From assembly GCF_014836635.1 (NCBI RefSeq), contig NZ_JACSQL010000015.1, forward strand, positions 19,182-83,181: a stretch of DNA of 64,000 nt, given 5' to 3'. Shown piece by piece: positions 61,615 to 64,000 of this stretch (within the stretch, counting starts at the first letter, position 1; the number at the start of each line of letters is the position of its first letter). A program made the position numbers and the translations under genes. This stretch comes from Paenibacillus gallinarum. Lineage in GTDB: Bacteria; Bacillota; Bacilli; Paenibacillales; Paenibacillaceae. The notes beneath the pieces were generated by a model. The model was not told the DNA's origin, made no database searches, and was given only the letters and a program-made list of their open reading frames with translations.

Positions 61615-62757
61615 TTATATGTCCAAGAGACCGGAAAGTTCTTTGTCTTGCTGATAGACAGTTTTATTTTTGCCTTCCTTTTTGGCTTGATAGAGCAAAG
61701 AATCTGCTTCGTTGAAAAAGCGGGATTTTCCCATACCACATTCGTACCCGGACAGTCCGATGCTTACTGTGACCCGGCGATCTTCCATTTCCATGTGATT
61801 GAGCAGGCAGATAGATTCCCGAGCGCGTTCACATATATCGAAGGCTTGATCCAAGGTCTTCTCGGGAAAAAGGATGGCGAATTCTTCTCCACCGTATCGG
61901 GCGATAATCTCATTTGAAGTAAGTGACTGCTGCAGAATACCGGCGACTCTCTTCAAAATGATGTCTCCGACCGCATGTCCGTAAGTATCGTTGATAGATT
62001 TGAAATTATCAATATCAATAATCGCGATTTGGAGTGGCATCTTATTGGTCTCGCAAAGTTCTATCACATGATCCAAATATTCCTGAAAGGTTCTGTGGTT
62101 GTATAAATTTGTTAACGCATCGGTTTTACTTAACCGTTCCATGATGGTGTTGTTGATCAGCAAGTCACGTTCAGATCGAGAAGTCCTGATCAGTCTCTCT
62201 AGCAGGTCATTCCCTCTGTGGAGCAGTTGGATCAGAATCAAATATTCTCCGCTCAGAATATAGAAGAGGGCAAACCGTTCAAATATCGTCATATGGTTCC
62301 AAATTAATGGAAACAAGAGATACATAATTGCCAGCTCAGCGATGACCATCAAAAAAGCGAAGGTTAGGTACTTTTTAGTAAAATGAAAGGCTGCGACTAA
62401 CATCGGAATCATCATAACATACTGTATGCCGATCACCCTCATATTGCCGTAAATCAGAACAGCCCCAATCAGGGTACCCGTTAAAATGATCAGGAGGGGA
62501 TACGATTTCTTATAGTACCTCTCCATCAATTCATTTGCCGTGACGAGAGTGACTTGCACGCAGGTAGGAATCACCAGCTTATGAATTAAGAAATATTGCA
62601 CATCTTCCGGTTCAAGTTTCATCTTAATAATAAGAGCAACAATTTCAGCTACTAAGGAAATCAAGACCACAATCCAATAGCCGTTCAGAATCTTTCTGTG
62701 CCATTTTCTTACGTCTTCAAACATTTCTTGTTCTTTTATCAACGGGTTCGCATCCAT
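61615..62757 (-). CDS. Membrane diguanylate cyclase
   Basis: A 380-residue c-di-GMP synthase with six predicted N-terminal membrane helices (about 28-190) and a C-terminal GGDEF domain (about 205-375) with active site RYGGEEFAILF. The residues in place of the I-site are TSNE, so product inhibition by RxxD is absent, unlike the other GGDEF protein in this window. The ATG has only a weak ribosome site (AGTGGA). Confidence 0.88.
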   Translation of the reverse strand: MDANPLIKEQEMFEDVRKWHRKILNGYWIVVLISLVAEIVALIIKMKLEPEDVQYFLIHKLVIPTCVQVTLVTANELMERYYKKSYPLLIILTGTLIGAVLIYGNMRVIGIQYVMMIPMLVAAFHFTKKYLTFAFLMVIAELAIMYLLFPLIWNHMTIFERFALFYILSGEYLILIQLLHRGNDLLERLIRTSRSERDLLINNTIMERLSKTDALTNLYNHRTFQEYLDHVIELCETNKMPLQIAIIDIDNFKSINDTYGHAVGDIILKRVAGILQQSLTSNEIIARYGGEEFAILFPEKTLDQAFDICERARESICLLNHMEMEDRRVTVSIGLSGYECGMGKSRFFNEADSLLYQAKKEGKNKTVYQQDKELSGLLDI

Positions 62758-63195
62758 TCCACTGGTGTTGTCTTCGTCAAATATACCAATCTTCTTGAGT
62801 AGGTTCTATACTCACATGTTGAAAATTGATATTTTCTCAACAGTGATCTATTTTGTATCAATTAAAATCTCTACTGAATCTCCAATTTTGATTTCCATAG
62901 TTTCTCTTACCTTACTAGGAATCACAATCCTGCCCAAGCTTATTATAATTTATATACTATCTATGTACCATATTTTACTTATTAAATATTTCTACTATTG
63001 ATTACGTCGAATGCACATTAATCAGTTATTTTTATTAGCTTATATGAATAGATCTTTGCACCAATGACTAAATAATAACCAAAACCAAATTGGATGTGGG
63101 AAGTTAGGGATGAGTACAATTCACTATCTTATATTGAAGGCGAAGTATAATAGAGTTGTAGTAAAATCACTAATTATGGTAAAGGGAGTGTTAAT
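62758..63195. other. Intergenic region with an AbrB fragment
   Basis: This 438-base, A/T-rich gap contains the AbrB-like remnant and a TATAAT (63146-63151) that may be the -10 box of the excalibur gene. No intact gene was seen. Confidence 0.5.
62850..62949 (-). pseudogene. AbrB/SpoVT-like domain remnant
   Basis: Read on the minus strand this frame gives SLGRIVIPSKVRETMEIKIG and then DSVEILIDTK, which matches the core of the AbrB DNA-binding domain (LGRVVIPIELRRTLGI in AbrB). A stop codon (62950-62952) cuts off the N-terminal strand and there is no start codon or ribosome site, so it looks like the remnant of a degraded regulator gene. Confidence 0.6.
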
Positions 63196-63450
63196 ATTAA
63201 AAAGGTATGTATGATTCTTCTATCTATTGGACTAATACTTGGCTCCACAGCAGGTTTAACTGGAGTAGCAGAAGCTAAGGAGAAGGTAGTTGCCTATAAA
63301 AATTGCACAGAGTTAAATAAGGTGTATAAAGGTGGGGTGGCACGTTCTTCGTCAGTCAAAAATAAAGGTGGAAAAACAAAATACAAACCTTTTGTTTCGA
63401 AGGCGATCTATGATGCCAATAAAAAAATGATAGAGACAAAGATTTTATAG
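63196..63450 (+). CDS. Secreted excalibur-domain protein, ATT start
   Basis: An 84-residue exported protein: signal peptide (cleavage after AEA near residue 27) and a C-terminal excalibur calcium-binding-type domain (YKNCTELNKVYKGGVARS). The start is ATT 63196: AAAGGGAG ends 7 bases before it, and initiation there adds M-K-K-V-C, giving the positive n-region a signal peptide needs. The next in-frame ATG (63211) is 22 bases from the site and yields no basic n-region. Excalibur domains often accompany nucleases, but none is fused here. Confidence 0.75.
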   Translation: MKKVCMILLSIGLILGSTAGLTGVAEAKEKVVAYKNCTELNKVYKGGVARSSSVKNKGGKTKYKPFVSKAIYDANKKMIETKIL

Positions 63451-63725
63451 CCTGTGAACGATAAGTGCGTCCGGTTCAAAAATCAATTTAGTAATCTAAT
63501 TTGAATTGACTCCTGTAGACCTTAAGCAACTTATTTTAATATATTAGATAATAAAGTAATATATAGAAGAGAATTTTCATTCAAATGGGATAATTTACAA
63601 TTAGAATAGTAATAGTTATTATGATATATTATTAATCCACCACTTAAAAAAGTGGCTATTACAATGAGTTTTAACTAGTAATTATAGATAAACTCTTCAC
63701 TAAGATTAATAGTTTATATTACCAG
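63451..63725 (+). other. A/T-rich spacer before the rRNA operon
   Basis: No gene was recognised. CCACTT-AAAAA-AGTGG at 63639-63655 is a small hairpin without a T run. Confidence 0.5.
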
Positions 63726-63754
63726 TTGATTTAATCATTGAGATGTGATAAATT
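63726..63754 (+). promoter_or_regulatory. Putative rRNA operon promoter
   Basis: TTGATT, 17-base spacer, TAAATT. It is placed about 240 bases before the 16S gene, as expected for an rrn promoter. Confidence 0.5.
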
Positions 63755-63760
63755 ATAAAT

Positions 63761-63991
63761 CCGGTCGAAAAACGCCGGAAAGATTGATCTTTGAAAACTG
63801 AACAACGAGGAGTTTTACGTAAGTAAAACTCATGAGTGAATTAATACATTTCAATTTGTTGGTCATAACAAATTGATAGAGAACTTTTAGTTCTCGTCAG
63901 CATTTTCTAAATGAGCATATCGCTCTCAACGATATTTTGAAGGTTAGATATTTTCTTGAAGTTATTCAAGAAGTGTTTGACTCGAAAAATC
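63761..63991 (+). ncRNA. rRNA operon leader (pre-16S)
   Basis: GATCTTTGAAAACTGAACAA (from 63786) is the conserved Bacillales pre-16S leader element, with a boxA-like TCTTTGAAAAC. It is followed by a run of hairpins: GAGTTTTAC/GTAAAACTC (63810-63831), TCAATTTGTT/AACAAATTGA (63851-63876), GAGAAC/GTTCTC (63879-63895) and TTCTTGAA/TTCAAGAA (63953-63972), each perfect. A CCGG/CCGG stem opens the leader at 63761. Confidence 0.85.
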
Positions 63992-64000
63992 TATATTGGA
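63992..64000 (+). rRNA. 16S rRNA, first bases only
   Basis: The window ends in TATATTGGA, which is what precedes GAGTTTGATCCTGG at the 5' end of Bacillales 16S rRNA. The gene therefore starts within the last ten bases and continues outside. The call rests on leader context. Confidence 0.6.

Noticed and set aside
1..64000. CRISPR arrays, insertion sequences, prophage or tRNA genes
   Set aside because: No regularly spaced identical repeats, transposase motifs, integrase or tRNA T-loop sequences were found on reading both strands.

Overview
The window reads as chromosome of a low-to-mid GC Gram-positive of the Bacillales, most likely Paenibacillus or a close relative. Reasons: strong AGGAGG ribosome binding sites, frequent TTG and GTG starts, a CcpN/PPDK-regulator pair as in Bacillus, hxlAB, a CYP102-type P450, lutABC, glgCD, a Bce-type transporter with its two-component system, and a Bacillales rRNA-operon leader at the right edge. 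No insertion sequence, prophage, CRISPR array or tRNA was seen.

Layout. 1-5.2 kb: formaldehyde-fixation genes hxlA-hxlB with hxlR downstream, oligoendopeptidase F, a DUF2500 membrane protein and a pyridoxine kinase. 5.3-7.1 kb: two alpha/beta hydrolases on the minus strand. 7.4-15.2 kb: a seven-gene run with no internal terminator, rhaEW-rhaA-rhaB-lutA-lutB-lutC, joining rhamnose breakdown (lactaldehyde to lactate) to lactate oxidation (lactate to pyruvate). 15.6-19.5 kb: a self-sufficient cytochrome P450 and a small membrane protein. 19.8-24 kb: ppdK-ccpN-PPDK regulator, behind a promoter that carries two identical 16-bp direct repeats. 24-34 kb: acetyltransferase, DUF3891 protein, LtaS-type synthase, a divergent stand-alone IF-3 paralogue, Mn-dependent pyrophosphatase, a CorC-type membrane protein, DUF1836 protein, an orphan PAS histidine kinase and an orphan KhtT N-domain. 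34.5-37.6 kb: glgC-glgD and a NlpC/P60 protein under a c-di-AMP (ydaO) riboswitch. 37.8-46.2 kb: a giant DUF11-repeat protein encoded by two overlapping reading frames. 46.4-54.4 kb: small alarmone synthetase, lipoprotein, a putative micro-operon, uppP, a DedA gene, and a Bce-type ABC transporter with kinase and regulator. 54.8-63.5 kb: two GGDEF proteins, a lipoprotein, a methyltransferase, a LytTR-DUF3021 pair, a membrane-anchored hydrolase, an AbrB fragment and an excalibur-domain protein. 63.7-64 kb: promoter and leader of an rRNA operon; the 16S gene begins in the last bases.

How parts fit. Rhamnose yields DHAP and lactaldehyde; RhaEW should oxidise the latter to lactate and LutABC carry it to pyruvate, which PPDK (under CcpN and the PPDK regulatory protein) can return to PEP. 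UppP, the Bce-type module and the ydaO-controlled wall hydrolase all concern the cell envelope.

Most unusual observations. (1) Several genes have a perfect Shine-Dalgarno sequence positioned on an ATT or ATC codon instead of ATG/GTG/TTG: the DUF11 giant and the excalibur protein clearly, the LytTR gene probably. The window also codes for a divergent extra IF-3, the factor known to discriminate against such start codons. (2) The DUF11 gene is split into two frames by an ATGA overlap in the middle of one repeat, and its repeats strictly alternate between two types. (3) Exact direct repeats bracket the ppdK promoter and resemble the CcpN operator. (4) The rrn leader carries a run of near-perfect short hairpins.
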